DNA from: Promethearchaeota archaeon | Lineage (GTDB): Archaea > Asgardarchaeota > Lokiarchaeia > Sigyniarchaeales > SOKP01 | Length of the DNA stretch: 64,000 nucleotides | Assembly: GCA_019058365.1 (NCBI GenBank) | Contig: JAHPZE010000014.1 | Location: 46,040-110,039 of the forward strand | Direction of reading: 5' to 3' | In this document: positions 36,023 through 45,124 of the stretch, one piece after another | How positions within the stretch are numbered: position 1 is the first letter of the stretch | Layout: every line of letters begins with the position of its first letter | Translations under genes and position numbers: made by a program | The notes under the pieces: model-generated | Databases searched by the model: none | Seen by the model: the letters and a program-made list of their open reading frames with translations, nothing else | Told to the model about the DNA's origin: nothing

Positions 36023-38083
36023 ATGAAAATCTTATTAATTCACTCTCAAGATGTAGAAGTTGTTAAGAATAAAGAAGCAACGAGTACTCCTCAAGAGTAC
36101 GCTGAGGATGTGATAAAAATGAAGGGTTTAATTCTTGTTTGTTTTGTCTCTGTTGAGGATCAGGACACATATGATACAGATCTAATTGCTAGACAAGGCG
36201 CAGAAGAAATTGAGAACGCAATATTACAAATTACCGGATTTCCAGAAAAATTAAGACAAAAAAACGAAGAAATTAGAGATTTTAACCAAAAAATTGAAAA
36301 GGGTGAAATTAAGGGAAAAACAAGAAAAGTTTTAGAACTTATTGAAGATCGTAGTAATTATCATGTTGATAAGGTTTTAGTTTATCCATGGGCACATTTA
36401 AGTAAATTTCTTAGTAATGATCAAAATGCTAAGGAAGTTTGTCCAAAAATAGCTAAGAATTTAGAAGAGAGAGGTATTGAAGCAAAATTTTCTCCATTTG
36501 GATGGTATAAATCATTTAAAATCAACTGTTTGGGTCATGAAGTAGCAGAAATGTATAGAGATGTTAAACTAGCTATAAAACCTGAAGAACAAGTTAAAAA
36601 TTCAGTATTTAAAATAATTACACCTTCGGGAGAAGAACTCATTCTAAATTTTGATGAAAACCAAAGGATTATATTACCAAAGGAGATTAAAGACAAAGAA
36701 TTTCATACATTTCTAAATTCTGAATTAGGCTCAAGACTGATGGAGAGAGCAATTGAACCCGCTCATATAAAAGTTATGAAGGAATTTGAATTATTAGATT
36801 TTGATCCTAACACTGATGCAGGGAACTTCAGATGGTATACAAAAGGAATCATTATGAAGAATCTCATAAAAAATTATATAGAAGATAGACTCATAGATTA
36901 TGGGGCGATTCTTGTTGATACACCTGTTATGTATACTGTTAAAAATAAGAAACTGACAGCACAAACCGCTCGGTTTCCCGCAAGGAGTTATTGGGTTGAA
37001 TCTGGAAGTGATAGATATCTCTTAAGATATGCATGCGATTTCCTTCTATTCGATTTATTTTCTCAAATGAATTTGAAGCCACATTATTTTCCTTTAAGAG
37101 CTTATGAATATGAGCAGTACGCGTTTAGACGTGAATTAGAAGGTGAATTAAGCGGTTTAAGAAGACTGCGAGCTTTTATTATGCCTGATATGCATACGAT
37201 GTGTAAAGATATTGAATCTTCTATCGATGAATTTAAAAATCAATATAAATTAATTAAGAGTCTTGAGAAGGATTTAGGAATAAAAACTTATGTTATATTC
37301 AGAGTTACTCAGGAATTTTATAAGGAAAACAAGAATTGGATAATTGATTTAATCAGATCAGAACAGCATCCAGCATTATTAGAACTATGGGAAGATAGAT
37401 ATTATTATTATATATTGAAATTTGAAAGAAATGTTCTTTCAGCACACGGTAAGAGTGCGACATTAGCGACTAACCAAATAGATGTAGAGAGTTCCTTAGA
37501 ATATATGTTCGATAATGATGGTATTAAAAGGCAGAAATACAATATTTCTTTTATAGATAATGATGGTCAAGTGAAACATCCGATAATTCTTCATAATTCT
37601 CCAACTGGTGCTATAGAAAGAGTTTTATGGGGTTTAATCGAATCTGCTATTCGAAATAAAGATACACTTGTTCCAGGATTTAAAACTTGGTTATCTCCAA
37701 TACAAGTACGGATAATGACTGTTAGTGATGAACAAAACGAATATGCTGAAAAGTTACTTAATATCATCAATGGGGAAGAATTTAGAGCCGATTTCGATGA
37801 TCGAGAAGAAACTGTAGGAAAGAAAATAAGACAATCTGAAATTGAGTGGATACCATATACAATAATTATTGGAAAAAAAGAACAAGAAAATCAAACGATT
37901 TCTATAAGAAAAAGATTAATAAGTAAACCATTTGGTCCTAAAAATCAAACTTCTGAACAATTCAATGATATAAAATTAGATAAACTGTTTGAAATGCTTG
38001 AAGCTGATACAAGAAATTTTCCAAAATATAAACTGCCAAAACCATTTAGGAAAATGTCAACTAGAATTTATTTTAGACGCTAA
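36023..38083 (+). CDS. thrS: Threonyl-tRNA synthetase, archaeal type
   Basis: A 686-residue class II synthetase that charges tRNA-Thr. Residues 1-140 are the archaea-specific editing domain related to D-aminoacyl-tRNA deacylase (starts MKILLIHSQDVEV, with the YPWAHLSKFL segment), which clears Ser-tRNA-Thr. The catalytic core has motif 2 as ELSGLRRLRAFIMPDMH and a motif 3-like WGLIESAIRN. The anticodon-binding domain (WLSPIQVRIMTV onward) ends the protein. Expression is probably from its own promoter in the 125-base gap with the divergent translin gene. Confidence 0.96.
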   Translation: MKILLIHSQDVEVVKNKEATSTPQEYAEDVIKMKGLILVCFVSVEDQDTYDTDLIARQGAEEIENAILQITGFPEKLRQKNEEIRDFNQKIEKGEIKGKTRKVLELIEDRSNYHVDKVLVYPWAHLSKFLSNDQNAKEVCPKIAKNLEERGIEAKFSPFGWYKSFKINCLGHEVAEMYRDVKLAIKPEEQVKNSVFKIITPSGEELILNFDENQRIILPKEIKDKEFHTFLNSELGSRLMERAIEPAHIKVMKEFELLDFDPNTDAGNFRWYTKGIIMKNLIKNYIEDRLIDYGAILVDTPVMYTVKNKKLTAQTARFPARSYWVESGSDRYLLRYACDFLLFDLFSQMNLKPHYFPLRAYEYEQYAFRRELEGELSGLRRLRAFIMPDMHTMCKDIESSIDEFKNQYKLIKSLEKDLGIKTYVIFRVTQEFYKENKNWIIDLIRSEQHPALLELWEDRYYYYILKFERNVLSAHGKSATLATNQIDVESSLEYMFDNDGIKRQKYNISFIDNDGQVKHPIILHNSPTGAIERVLWGLIESAIRNKDTLVPGFKTWLSPIQVRIMTVSDEQNEYAEKLLNIINGEEFRADFDDREETVGKKIRQSEIEWIPYTIIIGKKEQENQTISIRKRLISKPFGPKNQTSEQFNDIKLDKLFEMLEADTRNFPKYKLPKPFRKMSTRIYFRR

Positions 38084-38160
38084 GAATAAATTTAATTTCT
38101 ATTAAATAAAATATTTATTCAATCTGTTATTTAAAGCATCATGCACAAGAAATCGCAATC

Positions 38161-38775
38161 ATGATAAAAGCTATTATTTTTGATTTAGGGGGAGTGGTTG
38201 TAGACTTAGATTTTTCAAATTTTTATAATAGGATCATAACTCAATCTCCTCTAAATAAGCCCCAAACCCCAATAATGTTAGAATTTTTTAGACAGTCTGA
38301 CATATATCATCAAGGAAATATGACTGATGATGAATTTTATCAACTTGCATGTGATCTACTCCAAGTTTGCATGGTAGATCAATCTGAATTTTTTAAAGCA
38401 TTCAATAGTATAATATCTGACATTAATTTAGACGTAATAAAAATAATCAAGAAAATACGAGATAGTAAAAAATTTAAATTAATCGCCTTATCCAATGTGA
38501 ATTCCAGTCATTGGGATTTCATATTAAAAAAAAAATGGGATTTTTTGCATTATTTTGATGAATTAATACTTTCACATGAAATTCATTTGATTAAACCTGA
38601 TCCTAAAACGTTTGAATATGCTATTCAAAAAGCTGGTTGTAAACCGGAACAAATAGTTTTTATAGATGATGGGCTAAATAATATACGTTCTGCTAAACAA
38701 TTAGGAATTATTGCTATTAAATATACTAACACAAATGAACTAATTGCTGAACTTAAGAAATTAAAAATTATTTAA
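38161..38775 (+). CDS. HAD-superfamily hydrolase (subfamily IA)
   Basis: A 204-residue HAD protein: motif I FDLGGVVVDLD with nucleophile D8, cap helices to about residue 80, motif II ALSNVNSSHWD, Lys in IKPDPKTFEYA, and motif III IDDGLNNIRSA. The GGVxxxL start and length match the YihX/epoxide-hydrolase-N-like phosphatases. The substrate is unknown. It lies 77 bases downstream of thrS on the same strand. Confidence 0.88.
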   Translation: MIKAIIFDLGGVVVDLDFSNFYNRIITQSPLNKPQTPIMLEFFRQSDIYHQGNMTDDEFYQLACDLLQVCMVDQSEFFKAFNSIISDINLDVIKIIKKIRDSKKFKLIALSNVNSSHWDFILKKKWDFLHYFDELILSHEIHLIKPDPKTFEYAIQKAGCKPEQIVFIDDGLNNIRSAKQLGIIAIKYTNTNELIAELKKLKII

Positions 38776-38799
38776 ATTAAGGAGGGTTTACTTATAGCT

Positions 38800-39321
38800 C
38801 TATTTACCAATATCCTCAATACAAGCTTTTGCTATTTTTTCAAAAGCTAATTCTACATTTTGGCCTGTTTTTGCTGAGGTCTCTAAATAGTCGCAATTCA
38901 ATCTCTTAGCTAAATCTTCTGCTTCTGACTTATCTACTTCTCTTTCTAAATCAACTTTATTCCCCAAAAGGATCATAGGTATGGTTTTTTTAACTGTTTT
39001 CTTAATAGAGCTGATCCAACCAGGGATTTTTAAAAGGCTTTGGTTAGAAGATAAATCAAAAACACCAAGTGCTGCATTACTCCCTTTAAAATATATAGTT
39101 CTTAACTTATGAAATTGTGGTTGTCCTCCTATATCCCAAAGAAGAAGTCGCACAGTCTTTCCTTCGAGGGCTACATCTTTAATTAAGAAATTGCTACCTA
39201 TAGTTTTTTTTAAATCATCACTAAAATATTCTTTTATGTATCGTAATAAAAGAGATGTTTTACCCACTCCACCAGGACCAAAGAGGGTTATCTTAAATTT
39301 AAATTGAGTTTCTGAGCTCAT
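38800..39321 (-). CDS. Ras/Rab-like small GTPase
   Basis: A 173-residue GTPase with every G box: G1 GPGGVGKTS (residues 14-22), G2 Thr in KKTIGSNF, G3 WDIGGQPQF, G4 NKVD and G5 ETSAK. The G3 and the switch I resemble eukaryotic Rab/Ras family proteins. There is no C-terminal Cys for prenylation and no N-terminal extension. Small GTPases of this kind are expanded in Asgard archaea and are one of the main clues to the origin of the window. Its partners are unknown; a longin-like protein is encoded about 6 kb away. Confidence 0.93.
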   Translation of the reverse strand: MSSETQFKFKITLFGPGGVGKTSLLLRYIKEYFSDDLKKTIGSNFLIKDVALEGKTVRLLLWDIGGQPQFHKLRTIYFKGSNAALGVFDLSSNQSLLKIPGWISSIKKTVKKTIPMILLGNKVDLEREVDKSEAEDLAKRLNCDYLETSAKTGQNVELAFEKIAKACIEDIGK

Positions 39322-39523
39322 AATTAATTTCCTCGTATAAATTCAATATATAGTGTATCTTTTTATTTTTTAGCTAATAAAGTTTTTTATGATTTAAATT
39401 TGCTATAATGAATTTTATTAATAATTAATTCATCGCTTATTATTTCATATTATCTTTTAAAGATATTTATATCTTTATAATATAGCTTTATCATTTTTTA
39501 AGTTCCTCTAAACGAGACTACTT

Positions 39524-40804
39524 TCATGATTTTTTCTTTTTTTTCCCCAAATTCCCAACTTTACGCATAAGCCATTCAGGCGAACCAACACCATCAAAAT
39601 ATTTCAACCAAACATACATAAGTAACCCTAGAAAGCCACAATATCCAACCCAAACAATAGGTAAAAAAATTATTGAAAACTCGCCAGTATATAAGGGAAG
39701 AAATGCATATTGAATTAGAAAGAGCGAGAGGCTTGTCTTTCCGTAAAATAAAACTAACCTTATGACATCATTCATTTTCTTTTTTATATCAATAATATAA
39801 AAGCATATTGCGATAAGTAAAAATGCAACACCTAAATTGTAGAACATATTTTGAGCGGTGCATCTAACCATAAAAATTGGCATTCCGTTAAAGTGAGCAT
39901 AATTTTGCTGATTAGCGATAGCTAATAACTCAATATGTAAATATTCTGATTTTACAATAACTCCTGGAGATGGTTGAGTTCCAGGAATTACTCTTGCCAA
40001 CCCAGTTTCCCAGATGTTGAAAGCAACTCCCCTCGGAACAATTAAGAATATTCCTAATAATACAAATACAATCCCATAAATGGAAAATATTCGAAATAAT
40101 TTATAATAAGCTTCTTTGGTCCCTTTTATCATTGCATCGTATAGAAACTCGCCAAATATTGTAGACATGAAACAAACTGCTAAGTATGGAAAAATTGGTA
40201 CTTGAGGAAGAGGAGAAGTTATAATAAAATGAAATATAATTACCAATAGGTTTCCTGCTTCTTTGCCCTCATATAGAATGTCACGAATCCAAGGAGAGAA
40301 GTAGATAATTAAAAGACCGATTACTGCTCTCCACTGCTTGCTAAATTTTATTGCATAATAAGAGATAATCTGAGAGAATCCAATAAACATGAGTATATTC
40401 CAACCCCATAAATTTGCAGGGAAAGGAACTGCATCACCTTCTGTTAATAAAGAGACTGGATTGAATAGCACTCCTATAATCATAATCACAACTCCTCTTG
40501 TCAAAATCCCGTTACGAATTGCTTTTTCTGACATCTTGCCTTTTTTTCTTTTATAACTGAAAACGACACTAAGTGCTGAAAGAAATACAAATAAAGAAGG
40601 CCCAAGAACATCTAAAAATGCAAAAACAAGTCCATATACATATTTCCAATCACGATCAAACCAACTGAGACCTGCATGAGCTAAAATTATCCAAACTATT
40701 GCAAATCCTTTGACGTAGTCTATTGAAGCAATACGTTTCGATGTATCATTTTTGATATCATTATTGAATTCTTCCTCTATTGTTGTAGACATTCTCGATC
40801 CCAC
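39524..40804 (-). CDS. HGSNAT/DUF1624-like membrane acyltransferase, copy 1
   Basis: A 426-residue membrane protein with about ten helices. The N-terminus has the acyltransferase signature RIASIDYVKGFAIVWIILAH (residues about 24-43), in which the last His is the likely catalytic residue, and LGPSLFVFLSALS follows. HGSNAT-like enzymes move an acetyl group across the membrane onto sugars. It is clearly paralogous to the protein at 42305-43672 (same signature, same EGKEAGNL segment). The two flank a GT87-like glycosyltransferase, suggesting surface glycan or glycolipid decoration. Confidence 0.8.
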   Translation of the reverse strand: MGSRMSTTIEEEFNNDIKNDTSKRIASIDYVKGFAIVWIILAHAGLSWFDRDWKYVYGLVFAFLDVLGPSLFVFLSALSVVFSYKRKKGKMSEKAIRNGILTRGVVIMIIGVLFNPVSLLTEGDAVPFPANLWGWNILMFIGFSQIISYYAIKFSKQWRAVIGLLIIYFSPWIRDILYEGKEAGNLLVIIFHFIITSPLPQVPIFPYLAVCFMSTIFGEFLYDAMIKGTKEAYYKLFRIFSIYGIVFVLLGIFLIVPRGVAFNIWETGLARVIPGTQPSPGVIVKSEYLHIELLAIANQQNYAHFNGMPIFMVRCTAQNMFYNLGVAFLLIAICFYIIDIKKKMNDVIRLVLFYGKTSLSLFLIQYAFLPLYTGEFSIIFLPIVWVGYCGFLGLLMYVWLKYFDGVGSPEWLMRKVGNLGKKKKKS

Positions 40805-40969
40805 TCAATTTATCGAATAAATAAGAAACAAGATAATTTCCTAAGTAAAATTTTGGTATTATTATTATTATTGAACATTTATACTATTTAAAACCTTTTT
40901 GTTATCATTATAGTTAGTACAACTTAAGAAGGAAAAGCTCTATTTTTGAAAAACGATTTTATAAATCTG

Positions 40970-42262
40970 CTATATATTCTCTCTAACTTGATTTACATAA
41001 TATACTACTAAGCAGTAGTATAATAACATCAATAATATTAATCCTCCCGCGTTAAAAGGAAAAAATTGATAAGTTAGATAATAAATCCCCCAAAAAATGA
41101 CCATTAATATCGCTATTAAGTAATAAAGATATTTGAATAGTTTATAGTATTTGAAATTTTTATTGATAAGAATAAAAAAAATTAAAAATGGCGTCAAAAC
41201 TACAAGATGATGAGGCCAGGAATCAAAATATACGATTAACATTATTAGAATTCCTAATAAATAACCATTGATTAATTTTATCGGTTGGTTTGAGTGTTGA
41301 ATATAAAAATAATAAATTGGTATTAAGAATATCAAGGTGACAATTATAAAAATCAAAAACCCATTAATATCCACTCTAATTAAATTTATGAAAATTAAAA
41401 CAATTCTAGTAAGACTGAACGATGGATTAATTTCTATACCCCCTTCAGTAGTATAGGTATATTCTCCGGTAAGATTTACAGCAATAAAATCTGTAAACAT
41501 TTGTGGATATATTAAAAAGTAGATTCCTGAGATCAATAACAAAATAGTAGGTCCTAACAATCTTATCATAGTTGTTTTTAAATTAAAGAGTAATTTCTTT
41601 GTTTCCCTATTGTACTTTAAGACTATTAAAAATGGTAAAATTAAAATTAGTGTTGGTCTTATTGATAAACCTAATCCTATTAAGAATCCTCCTATCAGAT
41701 CATTTTTAATGCCCTCTTTCAAAAAAAATAATAGAGAAGAGAGAATGAAAAATGAAACTATAAGGTTAATTTGCCCTAAGAAATAATTCATAAATTGCGG
41801 TAACATTATAAGAAAAATAGCATATTGATGAAGAACAGATTCATTTTCAGCTTTATCAAAGGAATCCTTAAAAGTGTTTAATTTAGAGTAAAAATTTGAA
41901 TCATTACTTACGTTCTTGTAAATTTGAATGATTCTGTACATTAAATAAATTATTAAGATGTTAAGAAAGAAATTGAAAATCTGAAAAACAAAATAACCCA
42001 ATTTTAGTCCTAAAATTGAAAAAGGTGTAAAAAAGTAGGCTGAAATGGGTAAATATCTAAATGGAAATGGGGAAAGCGAAGAGTTATACAAATTAGGTAA
42101 ATTTTCTAACACATTCCAACCAGCGTGATAAAATGATAAATAATCATTTTCATCTATACTCATTAAAGGACTATCTAAAAAATAAAAGAATATGAATGTT
42201 AAGATTAAATAGAATCCATTGACAATACAAGCTATTAAAAAGAATACTCGAGTTTTGTACAT
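40970..42262 (-). CDS. GT87 (DUF2029)-like polyprenyl-phosphate-dependent glycosyltransferase
   Basis: A 430-residue protein with about eleven membrane helices. The first extracellular loop has a D-E-N-D pair and YHAGWNVL, then the segment PFPFRYLPISAYFFTPFSIL, which is the GT-C/GT87 pattern (acidic residues, then FRYLP). Such enzymes use polyprenyl-phosphate sugars on the outer face. It is encoded between two acyltransferase paralogues, 42 bases after the first and 165 before the second. Confidence 0.75.
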   Translation of the reverse strand: MYKTRVFFLIACIVNGFYLILTFIFFYFLDSPLMSIDENDYLSFYHAGWNVLENLPNLYNSSLSPFPFRYLPISAYFFTPFSILGLKLGYFVFQIFNFFLNILIIYLMYRIIQIYKNVSNDSNFYSKLNTFKDSFDKAENESVLHQYAIFLIMLPQFMNYFLGQINLIVSFFILSSLLFFLKEGIKNDLIGGFLIGLGLSIRPTLILILPFLIVLKYNRETKKLLFNLKTTMIRLLGPTILLLISGIYFLIYPQMFTDFIAVNLTGEYTYTTEGGIEINPSFSLTRIVLIFINLIRVDINGFLIFIIVTLIFLIPIYYFYIQHSNQPIKLINGYLLGILIMLIVYFDSWPHHLVVLTPFLIFFILINKNFKYYKLFKYLYYLIAILMVIFWGIYYLTYQFFPFNAGGLILLMLLYYCLVVYYVNQVRENI

Positions 42263-42304
42263 TAGAAATCTTATCTTTTCTATTCAATAAACAATTTGAA
42301 AGAT

Positions 42305-43672
42305 TTATTCATCCTTACTCAATTTTTTCATGAAGTCTTCCATTTTTTTGACTTTTTCTAGTTTTTTAATTTTTGTATACATCTTTTTAGTGGTTTTTTT
42401 GACAGCTTGTCCTGATTTTTCTCCGATCCGACCAAGCATCACTATTAAATATTCAGGAGAGCCTATTCCTTTAGCATATTCCATCCAAATATACATAAAA
42501 ATTCCTAAAAATCCAATATATGAAAGACTAATAATTAAAAATAATGCTATTCCTAACTGTTGAGAAAAAAGAGGCATAAATATAAAGTGTATTAGAAATA
42601 AACTTAGGGAAACTTTACCGTAATATCTCAACATATTGGTGAAATCGCTCTCTTTCTTTTTAATGTCAATAAGATAAAAGAATAATGCAATAATAGTTAA
42701 AGCAGCTCCTTGATTATAAAACATATTAGCACTTGTCCCTCTTATCAGAAATAAAGGCATTCCTGGAATCTCAAAATAAATTTGATTTTGGGCAATCAGT
42801 AATAATTCTAAATGAGGATATTCAGATAATCCTCCAATCATAGTAAATGGTGTTTGTAATTCAAAACCAAAAGAGGGGAGGGGTACAAATATCCCAATAA
42901 TAATAAAAATAATACCCCAAACTAAAAATATACGGAATAACCCCACATAGGCATCATTTGTTCCTTTATTCATTGCTTCAAAAATATATTCACCAAATAT
43001 TGTAGAAATGAAACAAATAGAAACCCATGGTAATAGAGTAAGATGAGGGGTTGGAGAGGTCACTATATAATGGAAAAAAGTTAATACAAGGTTTCCCGCT
43101 TCCTTTCCTTCATAAAGAATAGCTCTTAAAGCAGGAGAAAAAACTATTATTATTAAACCAATTATTATCCGCCATTTTTTCTTAAGTTTTAAAATATAAA
43201 AAGAAAAGATCTGAGAGAATCCAATAAAAGTAATGATGTTCCAACCAAAAATAACCAAAATAACTTTACCATCTACTATGGCAATTAAATTCGTTAGCAT
43301 ACCTATTACAATCATTACAATTCCTCGAGTAAAAATACGATTTCTGATAATTTTTGGATGAACAATTCCTTCTTTTCTTTTAATACTAAATATAACACTT
43401 AGTGCCGAAAGGAATACGAACAATGAGGGACCAAGAATATCTAATAAAGCATATAAGAGACCGTAAACGTATCTCGAGCTAGGATCAAGCCAGTATTGAG
43501 CGGTATGAGCTAAAATAACAAAAACAATCGCAAAACCCTTAAGAAAATCTATGGATTGAATCCGCCTAGGTGAGGCATAATCTCTTATATCTTCCAAAGG
43601 AATTTCTTGTTTTAGGTAATTGAATAGCGGAGGGGATTCAGTTTCGATTTCTGATATAGCTGGGGAAGACAT
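42305..43672 (-). CDS. HGSNAT/DUF1624-like membrane acyltransferase, copy 2
   Basis: A 455-residue paralogue of the protein at 39524-40804. The signature is RIQSIDFLKGFAIVFVILAH near residue 40, with LGPSLFVFLSALS and LYEGKEAGNLV shared between copies. Its C-terminal tail is longer and Lys-rich (KTTKKMYTKIKKLEKVKK), probably cytosolic. It is first in a run acyltransferase, GT87, acyltransferase on the minus strand. Confidence 0.8.
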   Translation of the reverse strand: MSSPAISEIETESPPLFNYLKQEIPLEDIRDYASPRRIQSIDFLKGFAIVFVILAHTAQYWLDPSSRYVYGLLYALLDILGPSLFVFLSALSVIFSIKRKEGIVHPKIIRNRIFTRGIVMIVIGMLTNLIAIVDGKVILVIFGWNIITFIGFSQIFSFYILKLKKKWRIIIGLIIIVFSPALRAILYEGKEAGNLVLTFFHYIVTSPTPHLTLLPWVSICFISTIFGEYIFEAMNKGTNDAYVGLFRIFLVWGIIFIIIGIFVPLPSFGFELQTPFTMIGGLSEYPHLELLLIAQNQIYFEIPGMPLFLIRGTSANMFYNQGAALTIIALFFYLIDIKKKESDFTNMLRYYGKVSLSLFLIHFIFMPLFSQQLGIALFLIISLSYIGFLGIFMYIWMEYAKGIGSPEYLIVMLGRIGEKSGQAVKKTTKKMYTKIKKLEKVKKMEDFMKKLSKDE

Positions 43673-43808
43673 TTTATCTCAAATCATTAATAGTTAATTT
43701 GTTTTTGAAATCTAAAATAAATTAATATTTTCAAAATTTATTTTAATATTATTCTTTTTGAATTTTTATAATTTTTTAATTTTAATGGAAAAACTTATAT
43801 GATTTGTA

Positions 43809-44231
43809 ATGGAACTTAAGAAATATATAAATACTCTGATAATAGGTTTAATTGGTTCAATACTATTAATAATATCTGAATTTTTTTCATGGTTTTCTGA
43901 TTATAACTTACTAGAGATTTATATTATCACCACCTCTGTAGAGCTAGCAGATTCATTTTTATTCTTATTTCCATTACTAAGTGGTATCATTTGTCTAATC
44001 GCAAGTTTTATAGTTATTTATCGAATAGAGTTAAAAGTAAAATCTGTTATATTATCTTTTGTTGGTCTAGGCTTTATGTTAATATTTTTTATTGATTATA
44101 TTTCCCAGGAAATTGAATACTTCTCTAATTCTGGGGCTGGATTCTATTTAGGAATTGCAGGATTTCTTTTAGTTCTTTTTAATATAATTAATGTACTAAT
44201 AGCATTACAAAAACAGACAGAAGGTAATTAA
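43809..44231 (+). CDS. Four-helix membrane protein of unknown function
   Basis: A 140-residue protein with four hydrophobic helices (about 10-30, 45-72, 80-98, 112-132) and short loops. No motif is recognised. Its stop (44229-44231) directly abuts the open frame of the following HTH protein, so the two may be translationally coupled. Possibly its product is the partner or target of that regulator. Confidence 0.65.
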   Translation: MELKKYINTLIIGLIGSILLIISEFFSWFSDYNLLEIYIITTSVELADSFLFLFPLLSGIICLIASFIVIYRIELKVKSVILSFVGLGFMLIFFIDYISQEIEYFSNSGAGFYLGIAGFLLVLFNIINVLIALQKQTEGN

Positions 44232-44233
44232 CT

Positions 44234-45124
44234 ATTTCTAGAAACCTAAATAATAATGAGGATGATTCCAAGGACCAAGATGCCGAATCAAGTTATTATT
44301 ATGCTCTAGGTCATGAAATTCGAAGAAGAATAATAAAAATCATCGGGGATAATGAATATACAACTTTTACTTACCTTAAAAAAGAACTTAGTGTGAGTAC
44401 GGGAACTATATATCATCATTTAGACACTTTAGCACAATTAGTGGAACAAAAACAAGATAAAAAATATTATTTGAAAGAATTAGGAATATATGCATATAAA
44501 TCTTTAAAAAATAACATAGATACTATTAAATCACCTGATTTTACTCATAGGGAGTTTAAATCACCTATTTTACGCAAATTGACTTGGATCTCATTAAAAA
44601 GATTTATCCAGTATGAAAAGAAAGATAAAAAATTCACTATCATAATTTCTTTGGGAATCCTAACTATAGGCACAATTTTATGCGGATTAAATGGCTTTTA
44701 TTCATTCTTTTTATTTTTTATAGAAAGTAACCATTATAATTTAGATTTATTTTTACGTATTTTAATTAATCTTAGCTTTATACTAAACCTCGTTATATTT
44801 TTTATTATTATAGAAGGAATAACTCGACTATTTTACAAAAATAGTCAAAATACATTGAACTTCTTAATCTCTTTCGCATTTATTCAATTTCCAATGATAT
44901 TTTATCTTATAGTTCATTTGATTTTCAAATGGTCTGATCTACTATATATTAGTATATTTAATTTATTTGATAAAGTACTATTAATAATTTTCCAAGTCTG
45001 GTCTTTATGGTTATTATCTTATAGTTTATGTGTAAAAAAAGGATTAAAAATTGAAAGTAGTTTAATAATTTCGCTATTAATTCATTATAGTGGTTTTACA
45101 ATAATTTTATTTTTCTTGGTATAG
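44234..45124 (+). CDS. Membrane-anchored ArsR-type winged-helix regulator
   Basis: The conventional start is GTG 44393 (243 residues), but the frame is open back to the preceding gene, and the upstream codons encode the first half of a winged helix (LGHEIRRRIIKIIG, then TTFTYLKKELSVSTGTIYHH). I therefore place the start near ATT 44234, after AAGGT at 44221-44225. The HTH is followed by a linker and five hydrophobic helices (from about residue 120), so the DNA-binding domain would be tethered at the inner face of the membrane. The signal sensed is unknown. Confidence 0.72.
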   Translation: MSRNLNNNEDDSKDQDAESSYYYALGHEIRRRIIKIIGDNEYTTFTYLKKELSVSTGTIYHHLDTLAQLVEQKQDKKYYLKELGIYAYKSLKNNIDTIKSPDFTHREFKSPILRKLTWISLKRFIQYEKKDKKFTIIISLGILTIGTILCGLNGFYSFFLFFIESNHYNLDLFLRILINLSFILNLVIFFIIIEGITRLFYKNSQNTLNFLISFAFIQFPMIFYLIVHLIFKWSDLLYISIFNLFDKVLLIIFQVWSLWLLSYSLCVKKGLKIESSLIISLLIHYSGFTIILFFLV

